From: Metallumcola ferriviriculae
GTDB lineage: Bacteria; Bacillota; JADQBR01
Length of the DNA: 64,000 nucleotides
Assembly (NCBI RefSeq): GCF_035573695.1
Contig: NZ_CP121694.1
Location: forward strand, 410,501-474,500
Reading direction: 5' to 3'
Position 1 is the stretch's first letter. Each line of letters begins with the position of its first letter. Made by a program: the position numbers and the translations under genes. The notes under the pieces were generated by a model that was given only the letters and a program-made list of their open reading frames with translations, made no database searches and was not told where the DNA came from. Positions 63,909-64,000 of this stretch are shown in pieces.

Positions 63909-64000
63909 ATGAATAGAAAGTTACTGGCGCTTTTTCTGATGGTGGGGATTTTAATATTTGCCGCATCCTTGCCGGCCATGGCTTATCCAGGAATGTCCGA
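63909..64000 (+). CDS. Start of a secreted protein (truncated by window edge)
   Basis: ATG at 63909 after GGAG opens a frame of 30 residues that runs off the window: a signal peptide with basic start, hydrophobic core (LLALFLMVGILIFAASLP) and cleavage site AMA-YP. It follows the CcmI-like gene by 29 bases and may belong to the ccm cluster. Confidence 0.65.
   Translation, partial: MNRKLLALFLMVGILIFAASLPAMAYPGMS

Overview
The window reads as the chromosome of an anaerobic, probably spore-forming member of the Firmicutes (Clostridia; Desulfotomaculum/Peptococcaceae-like by gene content, which is inference). G+C looks to be in the mid-40s by eye. Supporting signs are strong AGGAGG ribosome-binding sites with many GTG/TTG starts, a spore-type Lon protease, ferredoxin-linked 2-oxoacid oxidation, many 4Fe-4S/CCG-domain oxidoreductases, a selenocysteine-containing SelD, the SCIFF peptide, and a System I (Ccm) cytochrome c maturation cluster of the unusual cysteine-CcmE kind. 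Nearly all of the window is coding, mostly in short + strand operons. || Layout: 1-8.8 kb, a CvpA protein, an unknown membrane protein, M18 aminopeptidase, selD (read through UGA) with yedF, a HEAT protein, MscS channel, DUF951 protein and the GTPase YchF. 8.8-13.5 kb, ribosomal block rpsF-rpsR (no ssb between them), MazG-like protein, YybS-like protein, rplI and a spore-type Lon. 13.7-20.1 kb, two complete efflux systems (MacAB-like, then lipoprotein adaptor + ATPase + ABC-2 permease). 20.3-23.7 kb, a large FAD dehydrogenase and CstA. 23.8-29.4 kb (- strand), a branched-chain amino acid dehydrogenase plus a four-subunit 2-oxoacid:ferredoxin oxidoreductase behind a consensus sigma-54 promoter, followed upstream by a BkdR-like sigma-54 activator: a ferredoxin-dependent counterpart of the Bacillus bkd regulon. 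29.5-32 kb, a CRP/FNR-type box, a ferredoxin-like protein and purA. 32.1-39.6 kb, a lactate/2-hydroxyacid oxidation operon (GlcD, GlcF-like, LutC-like, fused LldF-LldE, FMN LldD) ending in a FadR-type regulator, with a perfect palindrome at its head. 39.6-42.2 kb, five tRNA genes, then a decayed integrase fragment and an AbiE-type toxin-antitoxin pair, a tRNA-associated accessory insertion. 42.2-47.7 kb, LrgAB, a DsrE protein, a LysM-BsuPI protein, an ECF sigma/anti-sigma pair and a ferredoxin-domain protein. 47.7-53 kb, SCIFF precursor and maturase, CcdA, a molybdopterin oxidoreductase and an EamA transporter. 53-56 kb, an M23 peptidase, CoA-binding protein and thioredoxin reductase. 56.2-59.1 kb, copA-copZ with a CsoR-like operator. 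59.4-64 kb, the ccm cluster (unknown secreted protein, CcmE, CcmF, CcmH, CcmI-like, and a truncated secreted protein). || The most noteworthy items beyond the gene list are the recoded selD, the sigma-54 bkd-like unit, an intergenic hairpin repeat present in three copies, the integrase remnant at the tRNA-Gly gene, a start-stop element with a near-perfect Shine-Dalgarno ahead of cstA, two CRP/FNR-type boxes, and the Cys-type CcmE. I saw no CRISPR array, rRNA or intact insertion sequence.
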